Below, piece after piece: positions 8,369-15,616 of a stretch of DNA of 21,468 nucleotides. The stretch comes from Oscillospiraceae bacterium. GTDB lineage: Bacteria > Bacillota > Clostridia > Oscillospirales > Ruminococcaceae. The notes beneath the pieces were generated by a model, which had not been told where the DNA came from, searched no databases, and saw nothing but the letters and a program-made list of their open reading frames with translations. Within the stretch, counting starts at the first letter, position 1, and every line of letters begins with the position of its first letter. Made by a program: the position numbers and the translations under genes. The DNA lies in NCBI GenBank assembly GCA_016302225.1, contig JAEDOB010000007.1:1-21468 (forward strand), written 5' to 3'.

Positions 8369-9388
8369 TTACTTCATATCAACAAAACCCACCTTGCGGT
8401 AAGCCTTTGCAATAGTCTTTGCGGAAATGCGCATTGCTGCTTCGGCTCCTGCGGTGTAGCATTCCTTCAGGTATGCCTTGTCGGCGATAAGACGCTTGTA
8501 TTCCTCACGGACGGGTTTCAGGTGGTCGGCAACAGCTTCACCGACGGCAATTTTGAAATCTCCGTAGCCCTTTCCTTCAAATTCACGTTCAATTTCCTCG
8601 TTAGTTTTGCCCGTAACAACGGAATAGATGCTCATAAGGTTGTTGATACCGTCCTTGCCCTCGGCGTAGCGAACGCAGGCTTCGGAGTCGGTGACAGCCT
8701 TCTTGAACTTCCTGATGATAACGTCGGGCTCGTCAAGAATGTAAATGCAGCCGTTCTGATTTTCGTCCGACTTGGACATTTTCTTTGTGGGATCCGCAAG
8801 GGACATTACCTTTGCGCCTACCTTTGGGATATACGCATCGGGAACGGTGAACAGCTCGCCGTATCTCTGATTGAATCTTTGCGCAACATTTCTTGCAAGC
8901 TCCAGATGCTGCTTCTGGTCAACGCCCACGGGAACCAGATCAGCCTTATACAGGAGAATATCGCCAGCCATAAGTACGGGATAGGTGAAAAGTCCCGCAT
9001 TGATGTCGTCGGGGTGCTTCTGGGACTTGTCCTTGAACTGCGTCATTCTGGAAAGCTCGCCGAACTGTGTGGAGCAGGAAAGTATCCAGTTCATCTCGGC
9101 GTGATGGCGGTTGTGGCTCTGAATGAAAGCAATGGATTTCTTGGGGTCAATGCCACAGGCAAGTATAAGGGCATAGGCTTCGAGAGTGTGCTTTCTAAGC
9201 TCTGCGGGGTCCTGACGGACGGTGATTGCGTGCATATCAACGATGGAGTAGATGCAGTTATAATCGTCCTGCAGCTTGCCCCAGTGGGAAACTGCGCCGA
9301 TATAGTTGCCCAAGGTAAAGGTGCCTGTGGGCTGAATACCGCTGAAAATTATCTTCTTCTGCTCCTGCTGTGTGTTCTGTTCTGACAT
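8369..9388 (-). CDS. trpS: Tryptophan--tRNA ligase
   Basis: A 339-residue class I aminoacyl-tRNA synthetase that charges tRNA-Trp in the cytoplasm. The HIGH-equivalent region is PTGTFTLGNYIG (20-31), and KMSKS lies at 203-207, followed by DEN. DMHAITV and GVDQKQHLELAR are typical of TrpS. The length matches bacterial TrpS. A ribosome site (AAAGGAA) is upstream of the ATG. It follows the aminotransferase gene by 18 bases on the same strand and is probably transcribed with it from the promoter at 10637-10665. No T-box leader is seen ahead of the unit, so tRNA-dependent control is not evident. Confidence 0.97.
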   Translation of the reverse strand: MSEQNTQQEQKKIIFSGIQPTGTFTLGNYIGAVSHWGKLQDDYNCIYSIVDMHAITVRQDPAELRKHTLEAYALILACGIDPKKSIAFIQSHNRHHAEMNWILSCSTQFGELSRMTQFKDKSQKHPDDINAGLFTYPVLMAGDILLYKADLVPVGVDQKQHLELARNVAQRFNQRYGELFTVPDAYIPKVGAKVMSLADPTKKMSKSDENQNGCIYILDEPDVIIRKFKKAVTDSEACVRYAEGKDGINNLMSIYSVVTGKTNEEIEREFEGKGYGDFKIAVGEAVADHLKPVREEYKRLIADKAYLKECYTAGAEAAMRISAKTIAKAYRKVGFVDMK

Positions 9389-9406
9389 TTTTATCGTTCC
9401 TTTCGG

Positions 9407-10603
9407 TTATCGGTCAAACATTTCCTTGGAAAGTCTGCCGAGTATTTCTATTCCCTTGACGATCTGCTCGTCGGTGGGGGTGGAGAAGTTAAGTCTGAAT
9501 GACGATGTTTTGTCGTTTTCGGAGATCATAAATGCGTTTCCGGGAACGACAGCCACCTTATATTCCGCAACCGCACGCTTGCAGAAGGACATCATATCGC
9601 AGCCGTCGGGGAGAGTTGCCCAGATGAACAGACCGCCTTCGGGACGGGTGTAGGTGATTTTTTTGGAGAGCTTTTTGTCCATCTCGGAGAGCATAAGTCC
9701 GCACTTTCTTCTGTAAATGTTTGGCAGCTCTTTGAGATGTCCCTTCCAGTCGTACTCGGTCATATACTTGTGGCAGACCATCTGGGAGAGGATATTTGTG
9801 TGAACGTCGGAAACCTGCTTGCAGACAACTATCTTCTGTATAACAGGCTTGGGAGCGCAGACATAGCCTACTCTGATACCGGGGGCAAGCACCTTGCTGA
9901 ATGTACCGGAATAGATAACAAGACCGTCCTTGTCCAGAGTCTTGATAGAGGGGATAGGCTCGCCCGCAAAGCGCAGTCTGCCGTAGGGGTTGTCCTCAAG
10001 AATAAGCACGCTGTATTTTTTTGCCAGCTCGTAAACTGCCTTGCGCTTTTCAAAGCTCATACACTGTCCCGTAGGATTCTGGAAGTTGGGGATAAGGTAG
10101 ATGAGCTTTACGTTTTTGCGGGATTTCAGAGTGTCCTCCAGAGCGTTCAGGTCAATGCCGTCGCTTTCAAGGGGAACGCCCACAACGCTGCCCTTGTAGG
10201 ACTTAAATGCGTTAAGGCTGCCGATAAAGCTGGGTGCTTCGCAGACAACAGTGTCGTCCTCGTTGCACATTACCTTGCAGGAAAGCTCGTTTGCCTGCTG
10301 TGCGCCCGAGGTGATGATAAGGTCGTCCAGCTCGGGGTCAAAGCAGCCGTCCTCCGCAAGCTCCTTTTTCAGGGCTTCACGCAGGGGAGTGTAGCCCTCT
10401 GTCAGGCTGTACTGCAAAGCGGCAATGGGGTTTTCCTTCATAATATCGTCAATGATCTTAGTCACATCGGAAACGGGGAAGGTATCGGGGGCGGGATTGC
10501 CCGCTGCAAATGAAATAACCTCGGGGTCGGCGGTGAATTTCAGTATTTCACGGATAGCCGAAGCCTGTAAATGCGATACCTTTTCGGAGAAAATATAATC
10601 CAT
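9407..10603 (-). CDS. PLP-dependent class I/II aminotransferase
   Basis: A 398-residue fold-type I aminotransferase of the family that includes 2-aminoadipate/aromatic aminotransferases and the catalytic half of MocR-type regulators. It lacks an N-terminal GntR HTH. Visible marks are ISFAAGNPAPDTFP near the N-terminus, QNPTG (about 175-179), EDNPYG with Asp204, the Schiff-base Lys237 in SGTFSKVLAPGIRVG, and a C-terminal SSFRLNFS arginine for the substrate carboxylate. The start was set at the second ATG because AAAGGAC lies 8 bases before it; the first ATG (10621) overlaps that site. It forms a unit with trpS. The substrate is not determinable; an aromatic amino acid would fit the neighbour, but this is inference. 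Confidence 0.92.
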   Translation of the reverse strand: MDYIFSEKVSHLQASAIREILKFTADPEVISFAAGNPAPDTFPVSDVTKIIDDIMKENPIAALQYSLTEGYTPLREALKKELAEDGCFDPELDDLIITSGAQQANELSCKVMCNEDDTVVCEAPSFIGSLNAFKSYKGSVVGVPLESDGIDLNALEDTLKSRKNVKLIYLIPNFQNPTGQCMSFEKRKAVYELAKKYSVLILEDNPYGRLRFAGEPIPSIKTLDKDGLVIYSGTFSKVLAPGIRVGYVCAPKPVIQKIVVCKQVSDVHTNILSQMVCHKYMTEYDWKGHLKELPNIYRRKCGLMLSEMDKKLSKKITYTRPEGGLFIWATLPDGCDMMSFCKRAVAEYKVAVVPGNAFMISENDKTSSFRLNFSTPTDEQIVKGIEILGRLSKEMFDR

Positions 10604-10636
10604 AAATAAGCGTCCTTTCATAGTCTATATATGACC

Positions 10637-10665
10637 ATTATAACACATAATTTCGAAAATAGCAA
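10637..10665 (-). promoter_or_regulatory. Extended -10 promoter for the aminotransferase-trpS unit
   Basis: On the - strand, TTGCTA and TATAAT are 17 bp apart. TG one base before the -10 gives TGTTATAAT, an extended -10. The promoter ends about 34 bases before the aminotransferase start. Confidence 0.75.
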
Positions 10666-10736
10666 CATAAATATGAAAACAACTTTGGATTTTGCTGATT
10701 TTGTATTCTGATTTTCGCATATAAAGGACGAGATCT

Positions 10737-12398
10737 ATGAAAAAACAAAGCTTTCTGGTCGGTTCGGCAATACTAATGGCATCGGCTGCTGCGGTGAAGA
10801 TACTGGGTGCGGTGTTTAAGATTCCGCTTGCCAATATGCTGGGCGGCACGGGAATGGGATATTTTTCCTGCGCATACGGCGTTTTTATGCCTGTCTACGC
10901 CGTTTCCGTCACGGGACTTCCCACGGCTGTGGCTGCGGTCACGGCGGAAAACCGTGCGCTGGGGCGTTACGGGAACATTCTGAAAATCCGCAAAACGGCT
11001 GTGACGGTGTTCGGTCTGTTCGGACTTGCCGCCTCGCTTCTGCTGATGCTGCTGGCTTTGCCCATCTGCCGAATGTCGGGGACGGAATACGTTCTTCCGT
11101 CGGTGCTGATGATAGCACCCACTATCCTGACAGGCTGTCTGACGGCGGTTTATCGGGGGCTGTGGGAGGGCATGCGGAATATGTACCCCACGGCAATTTC
11201 GCAGGTCATAGAGGCGGCTGTGAAGCTGCTGTGGGGGCTTTCCTTCTGCGGGCTGACATTAGCCCTTGCTCGTGAAAGACCGCAGCTGTATGCGGAAATA
11301 TTTGCGTTTATGGGCGGTGACCCCTTGTCGGAGGAAGCGGTGCTGTCGGCGGCATCGGCGGCTGCGGTTTCGGGGATAACCGTTTCGGGGGTATTTTCTG
11401 CGCTTTATCTTGCCATAAAGGACGGCGGATTTCGGCGGGAAATAGGCTCGGAAATTCCCGAAAATACGGACGGGAAGGTCATAGGACAGCTGCTTTCGGT
11501 GGCTGTTCCCGTGGCTGTGGGTTCGCTGATAACAAATTTGACATCTATTGCCGATTTAGCGACAATTACTGCCATTATCGGGAAAACGGCTGCCGAGAAT
11601 TTAGACTATTTTTCGTCAATGTGCGGCGGACTCGACGAACCGGGACAGATAGCAAACTTCATTTTCGGCAGCTTTACGGGACTTGCCGTGACGGTTTTCA
11701 ACCTTGTTCCGTCGTTCACGAATATGTTCGGCAAGGGAATGATACCCGCAATGTCTGAAGCGTGGGCGGCGGGGGACAGCGAAAAAATACGAAGAAGCGT
11801 CTGTGACGGCATAACCGCCTGCGCTGCGGTGGCGTTTCCCTGCGGGCTGGGGATTTCGGCACTTGCAGAACCTGTGCTGTTTACGCTGTTTGCGTCCCGC
11901 CCCGATGAAGCGGCGATCTCCGTTATGCCGCTGAAAATTCTGGGGATAGGGGTGGTGTTCCTTTCCCTGACTGCGCCCATATTTGCAATGCTGCAGGCGG
12001 CAGGGCGGGCGGACATTCCCGTAAAGCTGATGGCGGCGGGGGCGGCGGTGAAGCTGCTGTTAAATCTGCTGCTCGTTCCCATACCGTCGGTGAATGTTTC
12101 GGGGGCGGCTATGGCAACAACGGTCTGCTACGGTCTGCTGTCGGCGGTGTCGGTCACGGTGCTTTGCTGTCACACCAAAACAGGGATAAGGGAGGCGTTG
12201 TCACCGCTTTTCGGCATATGCTTTTCGGGAATTCTCTGCGCACTGGGTGCCGGTCTTGTGTCAGATGTGCTGGCGGACAGTGTTTCCCGAGTGGTTGATT
12301 TGGGAATTTCCGTCATTTTCGGCGGTCTGATTTACATAATTAGTATATTTTTGCAGCCCAAATTACTGAAAAGAATGTTGAAAATGCTAAAATCATAA
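10737..12398 (+). CDS. MOP-superfamily flippase (SpoVB/YabM-like polysaccharide biosynthesis protein)
   Basis: A 553-residue integral membrane protein with about 14 hydrophobic segments. It belongs to the SpoVB/YtgP/YabM branch of the MATE/MOP superfamily, which flips lipid-linked sugar or cell-wall precursors to the outer leaflet. The N-terminus (SAILMASAAAVKILGAVFKI, then GTGMGYFSCAYGVF) is typical of the branch, as is GLPTAVAAV. The length matches (about 520-560). An AAAGGA ribosome site lies 8 bases before the ATG. Gene order supports a YabM-like assignment: in Bacillus subtilis yabM lies next to yabN (mazG) and yabO (rqcP), as here. SpoVB and MurJ-type roles cannot be excluded by eye. 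It diverges from the aminotransferase unit, and mazG follows 81 bases later with its own promoter. Confidence 0.9.
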   Translation: MKKQSFLVGSAILMASAAAVKILGAVFKIPLANMLGGTGMGYFSCAYGVFMPVYAVSVTGLPTAVAAVTAENRALGRYGNILKIRKTAVTVFGLFGLAASLLLMLLALPICRMSGTEYVLPSVLMIAPTILTGCLTAVYRGLWEGMRNMYPTAISQVIEAAVKLLWGLSFCGLTLALARERPQLYAEIFAFMGGDPLSEEAVLSAASAAAVSGITVSGVFSALYLAIKDGGFRREIGSEIPENTDGKVIGQLLSVAVPVAVGSLITNLTSIADLATITAIIGKTAAENLDYFSSMCGGLDEPGQIANFIFGSFTGLAVTVFNLVPSFTNMFGKGMIPAMSEAWAAGDSEKIRRSVCDGITACAAVAFPCGLGISALAEPVLFTLFASRPDEAAISVMPLKILGIGVVFLSLTAPIFAMLQAAGRADIPVKLMAAGAAVKLLLNLLLVPIPSVNVSGAAMATTVCYGLLSAVSVTVLCCHTKTGIREALSPLFGICFSGILCALGAGLVSDVLADSVSRVVDLGISVIFGGLIYIISIFLQPKLLKRMLKMLKS

Positions 12399-12415
12399 AA
12401 AATTTCAAAAAAGGC

Positions 12416-12444
12416 TTGAATTTATCCGCAAGATAGGTTAATAT
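12416..12444 (+). promoter_or_regulatory. Promoter for mazG-hup
   Basis: TTGAAT and TAATAT are 17 bp apart. The promoter lies in AT-rich DNA just after the flippase stop codon and about 35 bases before the mazG start. Confidence 0.65.
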
Positions 12445-12479
12445 AAGTAAGTAGCCTTTAAACGGAAGGAGCTGTCCCG

Positions 12480-13268
12480 GTGGATTTTAAATTCAAGGAT
12501 AAATACGAAATGGACGACCTGCTGGAGATAATGAAAATTCTCCGCTCGGAAAACGGCTGCCCCTGGGACAGGGAACAGGACCACAAGTCCATTCGCAAGG
12601 ATTTTATCGAGGAAGTTTATGAAGCTATCGAGGCTATCGACAGCGACGATCCGGAGCTTCTCAAGGAGGAGCTGGGCGACGTGCTGCTGCAGGTGGTGTT
12701 CCATTGCAGGATCGAGGAGGAGAAGGGCAGCTTTGCCTTCGGAGATGCTGTTGACGGTATCTGCAAGAAGCTGATTGTAAGGCATCCCCACGTTTTCGGA
12801 GATGTTACTGCCAAAACCAGCGAGCAGGTGCTGAAAAACTGGAACGACATCAAGCAGAAGACCAAGGGTCAGGAAACCTATGCGGAAACACTCCGTTCGG
12901 TATCTCCTGCGCTGCCTGCGCTTATGCGGGCACAGAAGGTCGGTCAGCGGGCTGCAAGGGCGGGCATGGATTTCCCGTCGGCAGAGGACGCGCTTGTCCG
13001 TCTTGAAGAGGAGATAGCAGAGCTGAGGGCTGCAATGGCTTCGGGCAATGCGGAGGATATTTCCGACGAGCTGGGAGATCTGCTGTTTTCGGCTGTGAAT
13101 GTTTCCAGACTTCTAAAAAATGACGCAGAGGAAGTCCTTACAAGGGGCGTCGGTAAGTTTATGGACAGATTTGAACGTACCGAAAATTTAATCAGGATGC
13201 AGGGGACAGATATGAAGACCCTTAGCATAGATGAGCTTGATGCCTATTGGGATCGGGCTAAGAAATAA
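12480..13268 (+). CDS. mazG: Nucleoside triphosphate pyrophosphohydrolase MazG
   Basis: A 262-residue cytoplasmic all-alpha NTP pyrophosphatase that hydrolyses (d)NTPs, including damaged ones, to monophosphates and pyrophosphate. It has two MazG repeats. The first has metal ligands in EEVYE (44-48) and EELGD (63-67) after the family motif CPWDREQDHKS. The second has EEEIAEL and DELGD near residues 180-203. The length agrees with full-length MazG. The start is GTG, with AAGGAG 8 bases upstream. hup follows after 23 bases. In Bacillus the MazG half is fused to a methylase domain in YabN; here the N-terminal methylase is absent, as in most Clostridia. Confidence 0.95.
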   Translation: MDFKFKDKYEMDDLLEIMKILRSENGCPWDREQDHKSIRKDFIEEVYEAIEAIDSDDPELLKEELGDVLLQVVFHCRIEEEKGSFAFGDAVDGICKKLIVRHPHVFGDVTAKTSEQVLKNWNDIKQKTKGQETYAETLRSVSPALPALMRAQKVGQRAARAGMDFPSAEDALVRLEEEIAELRAAMASGNAEDISDELGDLLFSAVNVSRLLKNDAEEVLTRGVGKFMDRFERTENLIRMQGTDMKTLSIDELDAYWDRAKK

Positions 13269-13291
13269 CATTTTGTTGGAGGTAAAATATT

Positions 13292-13570
13292 ATGACAAAG
13301 GCAGATTTAATCAATGCAGTAGCTGAAAAGAGCGAGCTGACCAAGAAGGACGCTGAGAAGGCTGTGGCAGCTTTCACTTCCGCTGTTACCGATGCACTCG
13401 TTAAGGGTGAAAAGGTTCAGATCGTTGGCTTCGGTACCTTCGAGGTAAGGGATAAGAAGGCTAAGATGACCATCAACCCCAGAACCAAGGAGAAGAAGGA
13501 AGTTCCCGCTAAGAAGGCTCCCGCTTTCAAGCCCGGCAAGGCTCTCAAGGAAGCTGTTGACGTTAAGTAA
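13292..13570 (+). CDS. hup: DNA-binding protein HU
   Basis: A 92-residue histone-like protein that binds and bends DNA as a dimer. The HU signature GFGTFEVRDKKAK followed by NPRTKEK marks the beta-arm, whose proline inserts into the minor groove. The C-terminus (KPGKALKEAV) is typical. The GGAGG site is 9 bases before the ATG. The gene has strongly biased codons, consistent with high expression. It lies between mazG and rqcP. A weak AT-rich hairpin follows the stop, and a stronger one lies 50 bases on, so most transcripts may end before rqcP. Confidence 0.97.
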   Translation: MTKADLINAVAEKSELTKKDAEKAVAAFTSAVTDALVKGEKVQIVGFGTFEVRDKKAKMTINPRTKEKKEVPAKKAPAFKPGKALKEAVDVK

Positions 13571-13619
13571 TTTCCGCTTTTTTGGAAATCTTTTGCTGTT
13601 TACTTTGAATACAGATCTC

Positions 13620-13649
13620 GGGGTGCAGTCCGCTGCGCCCTGATTTTTT
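13620..13649 (+). terminator. Terminator or attenuator between hup and rqcP
   Basis: A 9-bp stem (GGGGTGCAG / CTGCGCCCT with two G-U pairs, loop TCCG) is followed by GA and six T. The ribosome site of rqcP (GGAGG) begins two bases later, so this element may uncouple abundant HU mRNA from rqcP, with readthrough feeding rqcP. Confidence 0.75.
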
Positions 13650-13663
13650 GGGAGGTTTTTTGA

Positions 13664-13906
13664 ATGAGACTTGACAAATATCTCAAGGTAACAAGGCTTA
13701 TAAAGCGCAGGACCGTCGCAAATGAGGCGTGCGATGCCGACAGGGTATTCGTCAACGGAAAGCCTGCCAGAGCGTCCTACGAGGTCAAGGTGGACGATAT
13801 TATCGAGATAAATCTCGGTCAGCGTCCGCTGAAGGTCAAGGTGCTTTCCGTCAGCGAATATGCAACCAAGGATAACGCTGCCGACAACTATATAGTCATT
13901 GACTGA
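13664..13906 (+). CDS. rqcP: RNA-binding S4-domain protein RqcP (YabO family)
   Basis: An 80-residue protein that is almost entirely one S4 RNA-binding domain. It starts MRLDKYLKVTRLIKRRTVAN, which is close to Bacillus subtilis YabO/RqcP. That protein binds 50S subunits carrying stalled peptidyl-tRNA and helps RqcH add alanine tails in ribosome-associated quality control. VFVNGKPARASYEVKVDD matches the S4 core. The ribosome site GGAGG is 8 bases before the ATG. The position after mazG matches the conserved yabN-yabO order. The small DUF3006 gene follows after 11 bases. Confidence in the family is high; function in this organism is inferred. Confidence 0.93.
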   Translation: MRLDKYLKVTRLIKRRTVANEACDADRVFVNGKPARASYEVKVDDIIEINLGQRPLKVKVLSVSEYATKDNAADNYIVID

Positions 13907-13917
13907 GGGGGAGAATT

Positions 13918-14085
13918 ATGGGTCCCTTTGAATATGTTGTCGAGAGGATAAACGGCGATTATGCCGAGCTGCGCAGAACTGACGGGGGCGGGGAAATTGT
14001 CACTGTGGCAATGGCTCTCCTTCCGCCGGAGACCGACGAGGGCGTCAGACTTCGGTTTGAAAATTTTTCTTACGAGGTCTTGTGA
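13918..14085 (+). CDS. Small DUF3006-type protein
   Basis: A 55-residue protein. It shows the DUF3006 pattern: an N-terminal VVERINGDYAELRR strand pair, then VAMALLPPETDEGVRLRF, where LPP plus the EG turn is typical. No catalytic residues are seen, and the function of the family is unknown. GGGGGAGA about 6 bases before the ATG is the ribosome site. It is 11 bases after rqcP and probably co-transcribed. A hairpin follows shortly after the stop. Confidence 0.8.
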   Translation: MGPFEYVVERINGDYAELRRTDGGGEIVTVAMALLPPETDEGVRLRFENFSYEVL

Positions 14086-14096
14086 ATTTTGCAATT

Positions 14097-14134
14097 GGCA
14101 GATTTGACAAAAGCATTGTCTGCCGCAAATTTTT
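14097..14134 (+). terminator. Probable terminator after the DUF3006 gene
   Basis: GGCAGA pairs with TCTGCC (14097-14102 with 14119-14124), with an inner GACAA / TTGTC alternative, and ATTTTT follows. It is weaker than the other terminators in the window. Confidence 0.55.
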
Positions 14135-14147
14135 GTGAACGTTTACA
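14134..14147 (+). promoter_or_regulatory. Catabolite-response element (cre) match
   Basis: TGTGAACGTTTACA fits the Firmicute cre consensus TGWNANCGNTNWCA at every position. It sits in the AT-rich control region upstream of the LacI regulator, 221 bases before the main promoter. Binding by CcpA is inferred, not shown. A LacI-family operator of similar sequence is the alternative. Confidence 0.6.
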
Positions 14148-14185
14148 TTTTCAATCGTTTTCGTTAAGTTGATTTTTATGCAGTG

Positions 14186-14204
14186 TATAATTTTTGCACA
14201 AAAA
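14186..14204 (+). promoter_or_regulatory. Candidate -10 with inverted-repeat operator
   Basis: TATAAT (14186-14191) is joined to the inverted repeat TTTTTG-CA-CAAAAA (14191-14204). No good -35 is present. Related TGTGCA sites occur at 14296-14304 and 14330-14335, and in the second gap at 17153-17165, so a regulator may bind here. Function is unproven. Confidence 0.35.
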
Positions 14205-14367
14205 GAATTGTTAAATGTGGTTTGGTTTATCAATTTTGACGTGGAAATAAAATGCGATTTGTTTATTTATTTTCCATATAACGACAAAACCATCTGCCAA
14301 TATGTGCAAAAATAGGCTTGATATTTGTGCATAACGACTAATTTTTATAAATTAATTTTAAAAAGCA

Positions 14368-14396
14368 TTGACATATCGGCTTGTTAGTTGTATATT
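14368..14396 (+). promoter_or_regulatory. Promoter of the lacI-type regulator
   Basis: TTGACA (14368-14373) and TATATT (14391-14396) are 17 bp apart. The -35 matches consensus exactly. Transcription would start near 14402, just before the palindrome AAAACGTTTT. Confidence 0.75.
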
Positions 14397-14406
14397 TATA
14401 GACACG

Positions 14407-14416
14407 AAAACGTTTT
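14407..14416. promoter_or_regulatory. LacI-family operator-like palindrome
   Basis: AAAACGTTTT is a perfect palindrome with a central CG, as in LacI/GalR-family operators. It starts about 11 bases after the -10, so a bound repressor would block transcription. Self-control by the downstream regulator is inferred. Confidence 0.55.
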
Positions 14417-14531
14417 AAACTATTTGCGGGGTTTTACCCTGCGGACAGAATTCAGATTCAAAATGCTATGCCCTACACCTTGAAGTATGAATATGCTTTT
14501 TAGGGTATATTCGTGAAAGTGTGGTGTTCGT
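14417..14531 (+). other. Leader of the lacI-type gene with small hairpin
   Basis: A 115-base untranslated leader. GCGGGG pairs with CCCTGC (14426-14431 with 14437-14442, loop TTTTA, one G-U). Short complementary pieces (CCCTA at 14471, TAGGG at 14501) could form an alternative fold. No known riboswitch class is recognised. Confidence 0.35.
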
Positions 14532-15542
14532 GTGATCTCAATCAAGGATATTGCAGGCGAGTGCGGCGTTTCCATCGCTACCGTCAGCAAAGCACTGAAC
14601 AATCACAAGGACGTAAGCGAGGCTACAAAGCAGCTTGTAAGGGATACCGCAAAAAGGCTCGGCTACCTGCCCAATTCTCAGGCAAGGGCGCTGAAAACCA
14701 ATAAGACATATAACATCGGCGTTCTGCTGGTGGAAAATGCCGACAGCGGTCTTGAGCACAGCTACTTTTCATCGGTCCTCAACAGCTTCAAAAGAGAAGC
14801 TGAGAAGCATGGCTATGACATAACGTTTATCAGCAGCAATGTAGGTGAGCTTGATGTGACCTACTATGAGCACTGCCTTTACAGAAATGTTGACGGCGTG
14901 TTCATCGCCTGCGGCGATTTCTACTCGGATAACGTAAGATCCTTGCTGGACAGTCCGCTGCCTCTTGTTACGGTCGATTATGTGTCGGACAAGAAGCCGT
15001 CGGTAGTGTCGGATAATGTTAAGGGAATGGGCGATCTGGTGAGATACGTCAGCGGCAAAGGTCATAAAAAGATAGCATACATCTACGGAGATGTTTCCGA
15101 TGTTACCAAAGCCCGTATCAAGGGCTATAAGGAAGCACTGGAGCAGCTCGGGCTGACATATCGGGACGAATACATGGTTCAGGGCAAATACCTGGACCCC
15201 GTAAAAACCGAAAGGGTGATAACGGAGCTTTTAAAGCTTCCCGACCCGCCCACCTGCATAATACTCCCCGATGACTTTTCGGCAGTGGGCGCTATGAATG
15301 CGCTGGAGGAAATGGGTATGTCGGTTCCCGATGATATTTCAATTGCAGGATATGACGGCATTCTGCTGTCAAGGGTTCTGCGTCCGAAGCTTACCACTGT
15401 CAAGCAGGATACCGAACGCTTGGGCAGGGAAGCGGCAAGGCTTCTCATCTCCCTGATGCGCAAGGAAATATCCGCCGATACGCCGCCCGTGGTCATTCCC
15501 GGGTACATTCTTGAAGGTGATTCCGTAAAGGAGCTTACATAA
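14532..15542 (+). CDS. LacI/GalR-family transcriptional regulator
   Basis: A 336-residue repressor-type regulator. The N-terminal HTH (SIKDIAGECGVSIATVSKAL, residues 3-22) and hinge (LGYLPNSQARALKT) bind operator DNA. The periplasmic-binding-like domain (about 60-330) binds a small ligand, probably a sugar. The core motifs IGVLL, VDGVFIACG, GHKKIAYI, SVPDDISIAGYDG and LTTVKQD are present. The start is GTG; the ribosome site is weak. It lies 74 bases before the binding-protein gene, so it is probably the local regulator of the transporter. The ligand is not knowable from sequence. The operator-like palindrome at 14407-14416 points to autoregulation. Confidence 0.94.
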   Translation: MISIKDIAGECGVSIATVSKALNNHKDVSEATKQLVRDTAKRLGYLPNSQARALKTNKTYNIGVLLVENADSGLEHSYFSSVLNSFKREAEKHGYDITFISSNVGELDVTYYEHCLYRNVDGVFIACGDFYSDNVRSLLDSPLPLVTVDYVSDKKPSVVSDNVKGMGDLVRYVSGKGHKKIAYIYGDVSDVTKARIKGYKEALEQLGLTYRDEYMVQGKYLDPVKTERVITELLKLPDPPTCIILPDDFSAVGAMNALEEMGMSVPDDISIAGYDGILLSRVLRPKLTTVKQDTERLGREAARLLISLMRKEISADTPPVVIPGYILEGDSVKELT

Positions 15543-15565
15543 GGCTTCGGAATTTTAATTCACGC

Positions 15566-15593
15566 TAATATATTTCAACAATGAAATATATTA
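15566..15593. repeat. 12-bp perfect inverted repeat before the binding-protein gene
   Basis: TAATATATTTCA-ACAA-TGAAATATATTA, immediately before the AAGGAGG ribosome site of the binding-protein gene. It could be a 5' stabilising hairpin or an operator. It is entirely AT-rich apart from one C-G pair, so it is not a typical terminator. Confidence 0.6.
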
Positions 15594-15616
15594 TATATTT
15601 AAGGAGGAAAAAACCA

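Noticed and set aside
8522..9385. Long + strand open frame (287 codons) opposite trpS
   Set aside because: It is antisense to a clear trpS with HIGH and KMSKS motifs; codon constraint of the real gene explains the open frame.
9737..10513. Long + strand open frame (258 codons) opposite the aminotransferase
   Set aside because: It is antisense to a well-supported PLP enzyme and no family is recognised in its translation.
10604..10736. Search for a T-box or other riboswitch ahead of the aminotransferase-trpS unit
   Set aside because: The leader is too short and lacks T-box sequence.
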